Assembly (NCBI RefSeq): GCF_963678635.1
Contig: NC_087068.1
Span: 26,538,318 to 26,602,317, forward strand
DNA: 64,000 nt
Direction of reading: 5' to 3'
From: Symsagittifera roscoffensis
Lineage: Eukaryota > Xenacoelomorpha > Acoela > Convolutidae
The notes under the pieces were generated by a model. That model was not told the DNA's origin. It searched no databases and worked only from the letters and a program-made list of their open reading frames with translations. The first letter of the stretch is position 1, and each line of letters opens with the position of its first letter. Position numbers and translations under genes: made by a program. Below, piece by piece: positions 31,094 to 45,339 of this stretch.

Positions 31094-34000
31094 AATGAGT
31101 CAATCGGCTTTTCTAAAGATTGGATGCACTGAAGAAGCGAGCTGAATTGCAAAACGATTCAATTTTCAGAAAATAGTAAAATATTAAACAGTATTGAAGC
31201 AGTTGTAGCTATAATTTGTTTTGCACAACCGATTTCGACGTCACTTCGGCGCTCAAGTTTGAATAACGTGAGCTACAATCACAAACATCCGTACAGCTGT
31301 TTAGAGTGAACGTTTTTCATGCTTACTGGTTGGAATGAAAAGTAGTCCTTATTCTGAAAGTTCTAAAGTTCCGCTAAGCATCCAATCCAATTCTGTTTGT
31401 TAGATGATTGTACGTTTTAAGGAAAGATTACGCACAACAGGGATCTAGGATTTTTCTCGAGGCGAGATTGAAGAAAAAAATGAAAGTTTTGTCTACGTTG
31501 TTTAGTTTTATTCATCGATTGCCCCCATAGCGCTAAAATACCTAATTTTGACGAAAAAAATCTGTTGCAGACAAATTTTGGCGCTCCTCTTCAAAGTTTG
31601 TTTATTTGGCGGTTAAGAACATTTTTCGTTTTGTTCGGCCAAAATTTGATGTCAAAAAGTAATGACAAAGGGGGGACCTTTCGGTTGATACTGGCGGAGT
31701 GGGGGTTTAGGGCTTCCAATCACTGAGGGGGGGCTTCCCCGTAATTTCCCCCCATAAGTCGGCTTCCTGCCGCATAATCAACCAGATAACTCTGTTTTCT
31801 TTTTTAAGCGGAAATTTTATCGGTTAAAGTGAAAATTTTATCGGTCATTTTCAAAAAAAATTTTGATCTTCTTGAATATGCGTTTGTGGAACGAGCAAAC
31901 ATTACATTCGACCGATACAACCTTTTGAGTCAAAAACAAAAGGACAGAGATCTCTACGATCAATTTGGGGGACAATATCGGGTTTAGGAAGATTGGAATT
32001 AACGCAGAACAAGAAAGGATAAGAGATGTATTCATTTTTAATATGAGAAATATTAGACTCCTTTCAGAAACCTTTATTTCTTTGGATGCAATAAACCAGG
32101 CAATTATCAATTAAAAAGGATTATTTCACCATCTCGAGCAAAGCAATATGACGAGGGCCAACAACAACAACGGCAGAGCTATTCAAGAAAGATTCTACCA
32201 AATTATTGAAAAACCGACAATACTTTTAGACAAATTAATTGATCAAACAATGAAACAAATTATACAACACAGAAATAATCTTTTACCCTATCAACCAAAA
32301 AGATCATTTTTTTCGAGAATTTACACAATTTTACTCATTCAATGGAGCACATATAATTGTAACACCATCAACAAAAAAATATACAAAATTTGCAGATCAT
32401 CCGACAATAGTAGAACAAAACAAAAACGCCACTAATTAAAAGAGAGAATTACAACATTCAAAAACTAGACCCATAGGAACACGAAAGAACCAAAAAAAAG
32501 AACATCCCAGAAGTCAAGAAAAAATCAAGGAATCTTCTAGATTATGAAAACAATCAAACAGTTATGCCACAATCGAAAATTTGAAAAAGATAGAAATCGA
32601 CGATACATATTACACAAATACCTTTCATTTAAGGATTTTCAAATCAAAATAAACCTTTATTAAGATTCTAAATGATGAAATTCTAGGTGAACTTTGATAT
32701 GATTCCGGTACCTCAACTTTTCTCATTTTAAATCTTTGAATGATTCCAATCTATTCTGAATTAGAGCTATAAGTATAAGTCAGGACCCCCGGTCAAAAAT
32801 TAGCAAAATAATTATTGTTGATAACTATAAAAAAAGTCATCGCAAAGTTTGGGCCCCTCCCCACAAGCCCCGGTTAAAATCATCAAATTAATATAAATAA
32901 CACCCCCACTTTTCTCAAAAGAAAAAGGTTAATTTAGCCTGAATTTAACGTTTCTAAAATCCCTTTGCCTAACACAAAAATTTTTCACAACAACCCTTGT
33001 TCAACCAATAAATAAATAAAAGAAATATTAACTTTTTATTGATTCCTCTAGACTACCCTTCATCAATAACGATCACTTTCCAATCACCTCGTCGAATTCA
33101 ATAAGCAAATCGAACCCTGCCTAACAAAAATAAAAAACTTGAGACCTCTTGCATAAAAGAAAAAACTATCGGGAAGCTCAACCAAAAGCAAGTTGTGTCT
33201 AATCTTAAGCTTCTTCTCAAACATCTCTAGACAGTTTTTCCAATTTTTCTTAGACTTTTTTTTCACAAAATTTTTAGACTTTTTCAGTAACAATTATATT
33301 AACCTTTTGTTTTTTCAATTTTCATTTTTGGATTACAATTTTTGACTATGTCTATCACTTTCCTTAATCCTTGACCACTTCATAGAGTAAGGTTTAATTG
33401 ATAAATTTCATTTTTCTTGTAACCTTAAGATATCTTTTCAATTAATACGAAATACTTATTATTTTATCAAATTTTAGAAATCTGATAGCATCCCTAATCC
33501 TAACTTATTTCCATTGTCTTTGTTGAGCAGTAATTTTGTTCTTAATATCAATCATTTTCTTAGTAATTTTTGCCCAAGAATACTGCCAATAACAATTTGC
33601 CTGATAAAAAATATAAAAAAAAATTGATGTTTCTATTTGAAACCCAAATTCCTCAACCTCAAACCTGAAACCAATTACCAATTCAAACACCTCGAATAAT
33701 CAATAACGACAGCACACTCCTCAGTAACTCGAATATCAACTCAAGATTCCTATGTAGAAAACCCATATATATTGTCTTGAAGAACAGCAACTACCCCAAT
33801 CAGGACCGCTAACCGCGGCGCGTCAACTGGCACCATTACGTGAACCACAAAACCAACCAACATAAAATCATCTATTATTCGTTTTTCCATCAAAGTCACA
33901 ACCAAACATAAGGAAGAATGTATAGACAAATAATTCGATCAAGACGAATCAGAGACTTCACCCCAACAAAAATTTGTTTCAATGTAAGTTCACCATCTGA

Positions 34001-35399
34001 ACCACTAATTTAATCAACACGACAATCAGAAACTATATCAGAAACGTCAACAAAACATCTTATTAGTTGACCACCATATACACCGCAAATAGCGTCAGAT
34101 AGAGATTCTTTCCCAACTTCACCGCAATCATGAGACCCTCCAACACCTCCCAACGCCTCGCATATTGGATGACCCAGAGTTACCAATTTGTTAATGACCC
34201 AAATGATCTTTCATCAACAGCAACATCATCTTCTCTACCAACAATGGTTTCCCTACCCTCAACACCTTTCGTTTCAGATCTTCCACAATATAATGCCTTT
34301 CTACCAGAATTACAACAAATTCTAAATAACAGATATCAAGAAATCCAAAGTTCAAACGAACCATTACGAATTATTTGCAACAACTTCGTAGCAACTGCTC
34401 TGCCGTACGAACCACACACAGATAACACACGACAATACAAATGAGCTACAAACTGTTAACACTAAAGACACGATTTTCTCCGAGACATACAAGATCATAA
34501 TTTACAACTACTAGCTCTACAGGACATAAACTTAAACTTTGAAAAAGCCAAAAAAAACGGAAAATCATTGCGCACCGTTCATTACCACTTTCTCAACTAG
34601 AGATCACCGTAAAAACAAAACCTTTTCCTTTTATTTGCACCCAATTGATATAAAAATACGATAGATACACGAAGAAAACAGTTGGTCTTACTTCTTTCTA
34701 GAACCCTTTTTCAGGACTGTCAAACACATGCATTTTTAATAATAACTTTATTAAACATCTTTTTCTCTCAAGGCAACCATTCCCACCATCTCATTACTAT
34801 GCATTACCACGGACAGGATCACATGATTTTAGTAACGCGTTATGAATGCGGAGACAACCAGTAGAAAACACTACATAAACATGCTATAACTCAAGTCAAT
34901 CAATTGGAATCCAAACCACAAGCAAACAAAATCAAACATAATTGCAAAAACATACTTGAAAGCCAGATCTACAACGCCTGTAGGCTGGAAAATCACACGA
35001 AATCTTTCCGAAAAAACGTACGCTTTTCACAATGTCAAATGGAACTATAAACCGTCTCGATCATCAATCGTACTATCAAAGTAGTGTTGAATGAAATTTA
35101 CAGCCTAATCCTGAAGACTGGAAAAAAGACTCAAAATGAACAAAATAAGCCAAAGACAATAACAGTCTTAGAATTTTATCAGTTTTCACATCTTTCCTGA
35201 CACAGACTAGAACTACAGTTGAAGCCAAACAATTTTTTTTATAAATACCTCCACTATGTCGCACATGGAGGACTAATCACTCAAATTGCAAATATAGTGA
35301 AAGCACAGGATAACAAGAATAATAAATAAGGTTTTTTGGTTGGAAAAATACGATTTGAATATTTTCATTCACAGGAGATTTGAAAATTGACACTATCCT
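31094..35399. other. Degenerate DNA right of the Maverick
   Basis: No intact gene. Two plus-strand ORFs stand out by length only: 32,148-32,435 (95 aa, Asn/Gln/Lys-rich, starting MTRANNNNGRAIQERF) and 34,130-34,444 (104 aa, Ser/Pro/Thr-rich, then NAFLPELQQILNNRYQEIQS). They lie upstream of, and on the same strand as, a retroelement remnant at 35.7-36.6 kb, so they may be pieces of that element, but they carry no family motif. Confidence 0.35.
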
Positions 35400-36640
35400 A
35401 TGCCAAGTGTTACGACTATTATGTGCAAACAATCAAGTTTATTGCGATTCAACAGCTCGTACACGAGCAACGATTGTATAGTTCCCTGTAGATACATGTA
35501 CAACTTGATTAGCAAAAATTCAATCCTGAAAAATTTCATCAAAAATTTGGTGAATCCACAAAAAACAAAAATTGAGGAAAATCCTTATAGAAAATTCCTG
35601 GCATCGAAAATAAGATTTGAAACTTATCCAGAAACAAAATATGCTTGCAAATATATACAGCCACAATTTAAAAAAATACATTCAAAAATTTCGGCAATAT
35701 TTTAAAAAGGAATTAAAATGGACACATGAAAAATCATTAATTCTGTAGCCACTATTTGTCAAATTCGTGACGTTGCACAAGCCTACAGAGCCGTTTCACT
35801 ATATTAAACGCCGAAAATTTCGTTGCAATATTCCTGCCTGAAAACCGCGATAGCTCACGTCTCCAGAAACTATAACTTAAAAAACACACATATTTTGGCG
35901 CACATCACTCTATTGTTCATATAGATTTGAAATTTGACTACAAAATTAGTACTATTTGAAAAGAAAACACTCCATCATCTACCTGAATTCGAAAGAACAC
36001 AAAATCTACAACCAATCGCACTAGCAGTAACAAAATTACTTTATTCAGTTTATCTTCTTTCATGAAATCGCTCAGTTGTTACGAAGGAAACTTTATTTGG
36101 TACTTTACTTTTATTGAGAAAGTATCACACCTATAGTATTTGCAGAAAAACGTTGCTACCAACGCACACCTCTTTTCTAGAGAAAAAAAAGCTCAATTTG
36201 TAGACACCTTATCCAGATGAAACTACTTTTGGGATACCGCCGTTCCTTTTGGATCGGAAAATAGCCATAATGTAGTACAAATTATTCCCGGATAAAATGA
36301 AACTTATTTAATAACACGTTTCCTCACTTTAATGTCGACTGTCGAAAAAAAAATTACCAGAGCACTCTCGCGCAATAGCTAGGAAATTGAACTTTGTTTT
36401 ACAATCAATAAGCATATACTCACAATCCGATATCCACATCATTTTAGTACACAAAAGTTTCTGGAACTACCCGCCAAATTGCACACAATCTAACGTCGTC
36501 AATCAATCGATCAGAACTTTCGCACACTTGCTGAAACAGCGGGCTTCTCGGATATTTATGCACAAGACTACAGTGGACATTCCAAAGATATCCAAGACTA
36601 CATATAACTAAGCGGAGAAAATTAACGTCCCCGAGATATC
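35400..36640 (+). pseudogene. Second, inverted copy of the retroelement's third ORF
   Basis: The plus strand at 36,226-36,280 encodes YFWDTAVPFGSENSHNVVQ, nearly the same as the minus-strand reading at 0.63 kb, and further matches follow (SRAIARK-like, LQSISIYSQSD at about 36.4 kb, and upstream ERTQNLQPIALAV at about 36.0 kb). Stops and frame changes are frequent. The 101-aa ORF at 35,400-35,705 may belong to it. This shows that the same element family lies on both sides of the Maverick in opposite orientation. Confidence 0.6.
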
Positions 36641-37261
36641 ACCCTTATAAATAATTTAGTTTTCTAAGCAGAAAAGTCAAAATTTTGTCACTAGGATGGC
36701 CTTACTATAATCTACAAGGATTAACTATCCTATCGCAATGTTTAACTTCCTAGGATATATATTCTCCTTCCTGAAGGATGTATATAAATTTTTGAAAATT
36801 CTCATTTTCAATAATTGAAATTTCTTCAGACGCACAAATCAGTGAATACAATAAAAAATCAAGTACAAAACGAAAGACAAATGACGAACCACAAAATACT
36901 TTTTTTATACCAAGAGTACCACTACCACGAAAAAGTTTAATAATCAAAATCATTCACAAATGATTACGTGTTCAAACTATATCACTAATTTTTCCTTAGG
37001 AGCAAACTTTATTCATAAAATTGATAACAATGAAAGCCCCATAGCTCATATTTTAGTCAACCAGAAAAAATAGATGACATCTATGAATAATTAGTTTATC
37101 AACCTCATAGTTGTTTCGTTCTCAAATTATTAATAGTTTGAGCACACAAGGAGCCGCCAACTTGAATCACTTCACCGATATCTTTCTGACTCCTACGTGG
37201 TTTCTCGCTCACTTTCTTCCGAATCCATCAAGGACTTACTACCCTCGCCACAACCGGTAGT

Positions 37262-40200
37262 TACTTCATTTTTTTTTCAACACATCATCTATTTTATCTC
37301 AAATGCCTTCTGATGACTCCACTGAAACCAAATTCTAACACTCCCCATTTTTTTTTAGAAAATACCGATAGTGAAACTCTCAGCAAAAATTTGGACTCCG
37401 AAGTCCCAGAGTTAGCTTCTCCACACCACTGTTCCTCCATTTCCTCAATCTGCAGCGTTTTTTCAAACCGACGCTACCCCACTTCTATCCCTCTTTTAAG
37501 AAAATCTTGAAAATACACCAAGCCTCATCACTGAAGACCTAATTGGGCAAGATTTAGATCTTTTTACACAACAACAAACACTAATATAAAGTTATAATGC
37601 ACCAATCGCATTTCACAGATCGACCCACTCAGCTTCTCCATCTTGCGATTTTTCTAGCACTAATACACCGCAGACAGCAGCACGCGTTCTAAACGTACAG
37701 GGCGCAAGTAAAAACCGTCGCTAGATATTTATTACGCCGCGCATTTGAACCACGCTTACATTAAAGCGACTACCCACGACAAACAAACACGCATAATTTC
37801 TTTTTTTTCTACTCAATGCTTCCGACATTTTGTTTGGACAATACAGAACCACAAAGCTGTTTTGATCTTTACGTTTATGAAAAAAGTTAAGTCCCTAAAT
37901 TACCTGATTTTCTTTCTAGAACTTCAGTAATTCCATTAGTATAATTACAAAAACACGCGAGGACGAACACCTAAACGCCATTTAACATGGATAATTCAAC
38001 TCGATAAACTCCCTATTGAATTTTTTTCCCACATAATTAGTATGCGCATGGCACTTAAATCGAACAAATTTGTTGATTTTTTATAGAATGGAAACGTCCA
38101 CCGATATATGGAAGACTCACCGCGCAAAACTAAACACGAATTTAACCTCAAAGCTCACCAAGAAACTTTTTTTTAATCAAAATGGATTACATCAGAACTA
38201 GAAGAAGCTGGCAAATCTAAACAAATAGCACAAAAAACAAATAGCGCAAATGGATCATAAACAAACAGGTCAAAAGAACAAACGTCCCTAGATATTTAGT
38301 AGGCCGCACATCTACGCCTCGATTTCAAAGAAGCGATTACCCACTCAAACTAACATCCATGATTTCTTACCTCACTCTATTCCTTGCTTCCCATTATATT
38401 GTTTGGACAAAACAGAAGCACAAAGCCAACGTAATCTTCACATTAATTTAAAAAGTTTAGACCCTATACTACCCTGGTTAAGCTTCTTTAATTTCACTCA
38501 CTCCCTTAATCTTTCTACAGATACACGCGAAAAGGAACACCTAAACGCCAGCATACTTCGCCAACTAAAGTGCACAACTCAACTTGATGCGCTCCCTTTT
38601 GAAAACTTTATCCCAGATAATTAGTAGACGGAGTCTAAGCAGTTTCTAATTTCTTTCTAGGGTGATAACGTCCACCGACATACGGAAGACTCATCACAAA
38701 ATTAATCCCGAAGTAAACTCCAAAAGTCACCAAGAACTTTTTCATCGACAAAATCCACCGCACGAATAAGGAACCAGATCACGTTATTGATCCTGCACTG
38801 AAAAATACAAAAATTTTGAACCATATTTCAGCCGCTTTGACAAGTTTTAACAAATTTTTCATTTTTACCTCTGACAACAAAGATGTCAATTGCACACATG
38901 AAGCCATGTTGAAGACCAAATGCTTTATGCAATATTCACCATCATCCCTGTGTTTTTACTAGCTCACATTCTTTCGCATTCAACAAGGACCTACTACCAT
39001 CTCCACAACCGGTAGCTTTGTCAATTTTGTTCGGATCACAGCACAAAACCCATCTCACATGCAGCATGATGACTCCACTCAAACTGCTCTTAAAACTGGT
39101 CAGTTCCCCGACGAGTTTTTGGACCTCGAACAAAGTCTCACAGTAAGCTTCTCCACACTAGCGTTCCTCTAATTACTTCACAACCCCCGTATCACCTTTT
39201 CCAAAAAATCCTGCTACTCTCAAGCCGGCGCTTCCCCATTTCTATCCCCAGTTTCAGAAATCCTTGCAACTACACTCAGCCTCATCACTGACGACCAAAT
39301 TAAGCATGATGTGGAAAACTTTGTACAGCAGTAAACACTAACTCAAAGAGGTAAAGCACCTATCACAATTCAAAGACTGACCCCCTCGGCTTCCCCATAT
39401 CGAACTTCTAGCACTGAAACTCCTCACAGAGCAACGCGCGTTCCGAACAAACTTAGCAACAGAAAAAAAGTCCCTAGATAATTAGTAAGCCGCACATCTG
39501 CACCTTGCTTACAACGAGTTGATTACGCACAACACACTAACTTGCCTGATTTCTTACTTCACTCTATTCAATGCTTCCCACAATTTTCTTTCCACAATAC
39601 GGAACCGCAAAACCAATGTAACAAGCCATTACTACCCTATCCACACTTGGTCGCCAATTCAATTTTTTTTCCGATCACAGCGCTTAACTCATCTTACTTG
39701 CACTAAGATGACTCCACTCAAACTGCAGTTAACACTCGCCAGTTTTCAGAAAGTCCCGACATCGAATTCTCCGACGAATTTTTAGACTCCGAACAAAGTC
39801 TCACATTTAGCTTCTCCACACTTCCGTTCCCCCATGTACTTCACAACCCCCATATCACCTTTTCCACAAACTCCAGCTACTCTTATACCGACGCCTCCCC
39901 ATTTCTATCCCCAGTTTCAGAAACCCTTGCAAATACACTGAGCCCTATCACTGACGACCAAACTAAGCACGATTTGCATAACTTCAAACGGCAGTAAATA
40001 TTAACTCAAATTGGTAAAGAACGCATCACAATTCACAGACTGATCCAATAGGCTTCCCCGTATGAAATTTACACCACTGGTACTCCGCACAGAGCAAAAC
40101 GCGTTCCCAACAAACATCGCAACAGAACAGAAGTCCCTAGATATTTAGTAATCCGCAAATCTGCACCACGCTTACAACGAGTTGATTACCTACAACACAC

Positions 40201-42750
40201 TTACTTGCATGATTTCTTACTTCACTCTATTCAATGCTTCCCACAATTTGTTTTGACATTACAGAACCACAAAACCAACGTAATCTTTACGTTAATGAAA
40301 AAAATTGAGTCCCTAAACAACCCTGGTTTTGTTTCTGGAATAACCGCCTTAATCTTCTTACAAAAACACGCGACGACGAACACCATAACGCAGTCATCCT
40401 TCGCTAGCTAACTTGCGCAATTCAACTCGATAAAGTCCTTAATGACTTTTATCCTAAATACTTAGTATGTGCAAAGCGCGTAAACCTAACCAATTCCTAT
40501 TTTCTGACTACAATCATAATGTCCACTGATATATGGAAGAATAACCGCAAAACACGAATCACTAAAATAACGCAAAAGTCACCGAGAAGTTATTAATCAA
40601 ATCGTATTGCATCTTCGATATCCACCACACGAATAAAGAAGTAGATCAGTTTTAGCCGTTTCGACATTTTTCAACTAATTTTTAAACTTTTACCTCCAAA
40701 TTGTGAATGGCGCACATGAAACCTTTTTAAAGACCAAAATTACCCACACTCACACTTTTTTACCGCTTAATTCAATATCATTTTATGCATTATTTACCAT
40801 CGTCCCTATGTCTTTCCTCGCTCAAATTTTTTCGCCTTGAACAAGTTTTTACGACCCTATCCATAACCGGTAGCCATTTCAATTTTTTTGATCACATTAT
40901 CAACTCATCTCATATGGACTGTGATGACTCCACTCAAACTGCACATAACACTCAACAGCTTTTAGAAAATCCCAATATCGAAATCCCCGACGAGTTTTTA
41001 GACTCCAAACAAAGTCTCACAGTTAGGTTCTCCACAACAGCATTTCCCCAATTACTTCACTCGTATCACCTTCTCCTGAAACTCCAGCTACTCTTATACC
41101 GATGTTTCCCCATTTTTATCCCCAGTTTCAGAACCCCCTGCAAACACACTCAGCCTCAGCACTGACGACCAAATTAAGCATGGTTTAGATAATTTTATAC
41201 CGCAGTAAACAATAACTCAAAGTGGTAACGCACCTATAACAAATCACAGACTGACCCACTCAGCTTCTCCATCTGGCAATTTATCTAGCACTATTACACC
41301 GCAGTGAGCAGCACGCGTTCTAAACATACATAGCAACAGAAGAACAAACGTCTCTAGATATTTAGTACGCCTAGCAACTACACCACGCCTGCAACGAGGC
41401 GACTACCCACGACACACTAACACGAATGATTTCTTACTTGTTTCGACTCCATGCTTCCCACATTTTTGTTCGGAAAATACGAAAACAGGGATGTCAATTG
41501 CACACATGAAGGCATGTTAAAGACCAAAATTATCCATTTCCACACTTATTACAGCTTTATCTAATGACACTTTATGCAGCATTTACGATGAACCCTTTGT
41601 GTTTCCTCGCTCACACTCTTTCGCCTCGATCAAGGACCTACTATCCTCTCCACAACTGGTTGCTATTTCAATTTTTTCCACCATATTATCTAACTCATTT
41701 CAAATAACCCTGATGATTTCACTCGAACAAAATTTTCACACCTGCCAATTTTTTTGGAAATTCCCGATAACGAAACTCCCAGCAAAATTTTAGACTCCGA
41801 GCAAAGTCCCACAGTTAGCTTACCCAAAATACACCCAGCCTTTTCACTTACAACCAAATTGAGCATGATTTTGATAATTTTATACACCAATAATCACTAA
41901 ATCAAAATGCTAACGCCCCAATCACAATTCACAGACTGACCCATCAGCTTCCCTTATCTGGTACTTTTTCTAGCACTGATACACCGCACAGAGCAGCACG
42001 CGTTCTGAACAAACATCGCAAAAAAAAAACAAACGTCCCTACATATTTAGTAGGCCGCACATCTACACCGCGCATACATAGAAACGATTACTCCTAACAC
42101 ACTAACGTGCATAATTTTTACCTCACTATATTTCTTGCTTACCACAATATTAATTTGACAAAACAGAACCACAAAGGCAATGTAATCTTTACCTTAATAT
42201 TAAAAGTTTAGACCCTACACTACTGGTTTTGCTTCTTTAATTTCACTAACCCTCTCAATCTTCCTACAAATACATATGAAAACGAACACCTAAACGCCAC
42301 CATCCTTCGACAACTAAAATGCACGATTCAACTTGATAAGTTCCATAATGAAACTTTATCACAGATAATTATTTGACGCATGGCATGTAAATCTAACCAA
42401 TTCCTAAGTTCTTTCTAGGATGGTAAAGCCCGCCGATATATGGTAGACTCACCGCACAAAACTTATCACGAACTTAACCCAAAAATCACCAAAATTTTTT
42501 TCATCAAAATGGATTACATCTTCGACATCCACCGCAAGAATAACGAACCAGAGCACGTTATCTACCATGCACTGGAAAAAAAACAAAAGCTCATGCATCT
42601 TAATTTAGCCGTTTCAACAGTTTCCAACTAACTTTTAAGTTTTAACATCTGAAACAAAAATGTCAGTGACAAACATCAAAATTACCCACACCCACGGGTG
42701 TGGGTAGTTTCCACCGCTTCATCCAAAAATCTTTTTTACAGTATTTGCCA
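37262..42750 (+). repeat. Diverged tandem array, units of about 0.6-1.2 kb, with coding-like remnants
   Basis: Two landmarks recur in the same order. Landmark A, CTAGATATTTAGTAGGCCGC and variants followed by ACATCTACACC, lies at about 37,721, 38,288, 39,474, 40,137, 41,354 and 42,039. Landmark B, GATGACTCCACTCAAACTGC and variants, lies at about 37,312, 39,068, 39,707, 40,923 and 41,712. Long and short spacings alternate (roughly 1.2 and 0.66 kb), suggesting a composite unit near 1.85-1.9 kb. The plus-strand readings repeat peptides such as NPNIEIPDEFLDSKQSLTV and PQFVLTLQNHKTNVIF, so the unit probably derives from a protein gene. I do not recognise the protein. Every copy is broken. Confidence 0.7.
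42683..42706. repeat. Short perfect hairpin
   Basis: Eleven-bp arms (TACCCACACCC and GGGTGTGGGTA) enclose a 2-nt loop. The stretch is G/C-rich in an A/T-rich surrounding and sits at the downstream edge of the tandem array. Whether it is functional is unknown. Confidence 0.6.
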
Positions 42751-43581
42751 TCACGAAATCCACACCAACGCTACATATTTATAATTTCCAAGTACAACAC
42801 ACTTCTCCTTTTTTCCAAATTTTACTTACTGCATCAAAGGCCCTAATCTGCATGGCACCCTCCGCAATTATGACCACTTCTACAATTTGAACCCGACAAA
42901 TCCCGACCAATGATCAACCCACACGAATTGATTAAGCATATAAAAATCCCACTGTTTGCTGTTAACACTTATTCATGACAAGAATTTCAGTTATAATTTT
43001 TGTGATCTCATAGAAAGCTCCAATCTTGACTTCTCAGATTCTACGGTACAGCAAAATATCATAAGAGCACTTGAGCCTTTTTGGAAAATACTAAAAACAA
43101 AGAAAGGAATGTCTTCCCCCGCAAATGTTTTTCTAATGCTGTTTTTGCAGACACACAACAAGTATCAATTTACTAAACTACTAACTAACTCTAAAACAAG
43201 TACTCACAATTCTTTTTAAAAATGTTTCATTCATTGTCTTTTAATGTTCTTCAGTAGCTTCTAAAACACAAAAAAAAACGATTAAAAATTTAAAAGTCAG
43301 AACAACTTTTTATTCAATCTTTCAAATGGCGCTAACATATTGCAGTGCCTTCAATAATATTCAGTGAAATAAAAAAAAGTAGCAGTAAAACAAAAGCAGT
43401 AAAATTGTCGAAAAAAAACAGTAAGTTATGCAATTGAGACTATAAGATCCAATAAAAAAATGAATATATGTGTGAAATTTTTATTTCTCTCCACCTCGCC
43501 TCTTCATAAGCCCACTTTTGATTAAACTGTTTAAAACTCTTTATACGATGCTTAACAAATCGTTGTAAATTTCAATTGTAA

Positions 43582-44507
43582 TCAATTTCCACCGACCACT
43601 GATAAAAACTCTAAACAGCTTTCAGAGCTTCCAATTTTTTCCTCAATTCTGTTGGGATAGAGCTGAGAAGGAAAACGGAGCTTATTTAAAACCACCGCAC
43701 TTCCAACCTGTACACAAAAGTTCCACTCCTTTGAAACAAGATCAACCTGAGAAAACTTTTGTTTCGAACCAAAAACCGATTTCGAATTATGACCACATGT
43801 TACTTTAATTAGCTCAAAACTACCACTAATCAAAAACTTGCAGTTTTAAATAAGTGGGCACAACCACAAAACAAAACCGATAAAGTACCAAGTAAAAAGA
43901 AGCGAAAAGTTTCTATATAAAAGAATTTTCCACTCAACAAATCACTCTCAGATAAGCTTGGGCAACTGGCCTAACCCTCTAGTAAGGACTTCTTGAGCAT
44001 GCTCTATAGCCGGCCTCGCAACCTCCGCTACATCACGTTTAGAACAATTAAACTCAGTTTTTGCTATGTGTGGCTTATGAGTAAGCAACTAATTAAAAAA
44101 AGCAAACTAAAAGGAAATGCTTCTGCAAAAAAACTAAATAAGTAATAACTAAAACTGAAATCACTTAAGTACGGAAATAAATCTGTAAAAGATTTCAAAG
44201 ACTAAATTTTACGAGCAGCAAAATGTAGATGATCACTGGAATGGCAAATCTATTGTTTTGCTTGCTGCAGTTTCAACCTTTTCTGGATATAAAGCATGGA
44301 ACTGACAAGGAAGAAAGGAATCTATAATCAATTTTCTGCCCATCATCACGATTTCTCTCGATTCACGAAAATCCAAGACACACGCAGACAACTCTCCAAG
44401 CGGCTCCTTCAGGAACTCAGGAAATTCCGAAACTCTCCCAATGAAAGACTTAGGTTTTTGAAGCTTCCTTAACACCGAATGAGTGGAGCCAGTTTGAAAA
44501 TACTTCA
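43582..44507 (-). other. Possible two-exon host gene fragment
   Basis: A minus-strand frame begins at 44,507 right after TATTATTTTACAG, a good splice acceptor, and stays open to about 44,233 (KSFIGRVSEFPEFLKEPLGE, then RKLIIDSFLPCQFHALYPEK). A second open frame follows at about 43,828 after TTTTTGATTAG, another acceptor-like string, and runs to 43,582 (FELIKVTCGHNSKSVFGSKQ). A donor-like GTGATC at 44,235 would join them in phase. No family is recognised. These may be ordinary host exons, a degraded gene or chance ORFs. Confidence 0.25.
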
Positions 44508-45339
44508 CTGTAAAATAATAATGCTAACCACATGAGCCTGGACTGAAACTTATTTTAATTTTGTAAAACTGAAACCCCAGTGGTTCAGAGAGCTCAGAAT
44601 AAAAGTTATAATTCTTTTGCTCTCATCTCCTGTAACTCTGCAATAAATCAGTATACATCTAGATCTAATGAGACTAGGAAAAATAGGAAAAAGAATAGGA
44701 TCGGTATTAAACTGAGGAAATGCACAAACCTAAGCGGCCAAAAGTAGATAGCGTGACAAGCAGACTTTGGAAACTATCCGAATAACTCTATGAGAAGGCC
44801 ACCCGGACCGAAACTAAATAGCCACTCAAGATGATCTTGGAACAAGTTCTGAAAATATATATTTGGTAGTGCGTTGCCGCTAGCACCACTACCACCTAAC
44901 AACATGCTTTTTCTGCTTTCTTTTGTTCAAAATTTTTAGTTACGCTTTTTCAGATTTTTTCAAAAGTTAAATTTGCGCAGCTGAAAATTTTAAACACACA
45001 CAAAAAAAACACTTTGATCTTCCATAACAAGTGTGAACTCGTTTTTTGTTAGTGAAGCTTACCAAGGAACAGCAAAACTGTGATCTTTCCAGTTTTGTGA
45101 CACATTTCTGTTGATATAGTTGTGAGCTATTATTGAAAAATGATTTTACCATCACGCAGTTGCTCATTTTCACAGGTTTTGACCTTGTTTTTTTTATGTT
45201 TCAGCAAAAACAGCTGAAAAGTTGTTGCTCATGTTAAAAAACTAGCTGATGTTGCTGAAAATTAATTCGAAATGTATGTTATTGTATGCAGCCATTATAC
45301 TACTAACCCATCTTTATTTTGGAACCCACATGCAGTTTG

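Noticed and set aside
37262-42750. CRISPR-like array
   Set aside because: Repeat units are hundreds of bases long, diverged and not separated by uniform spacers; the genome is eukaryotic.
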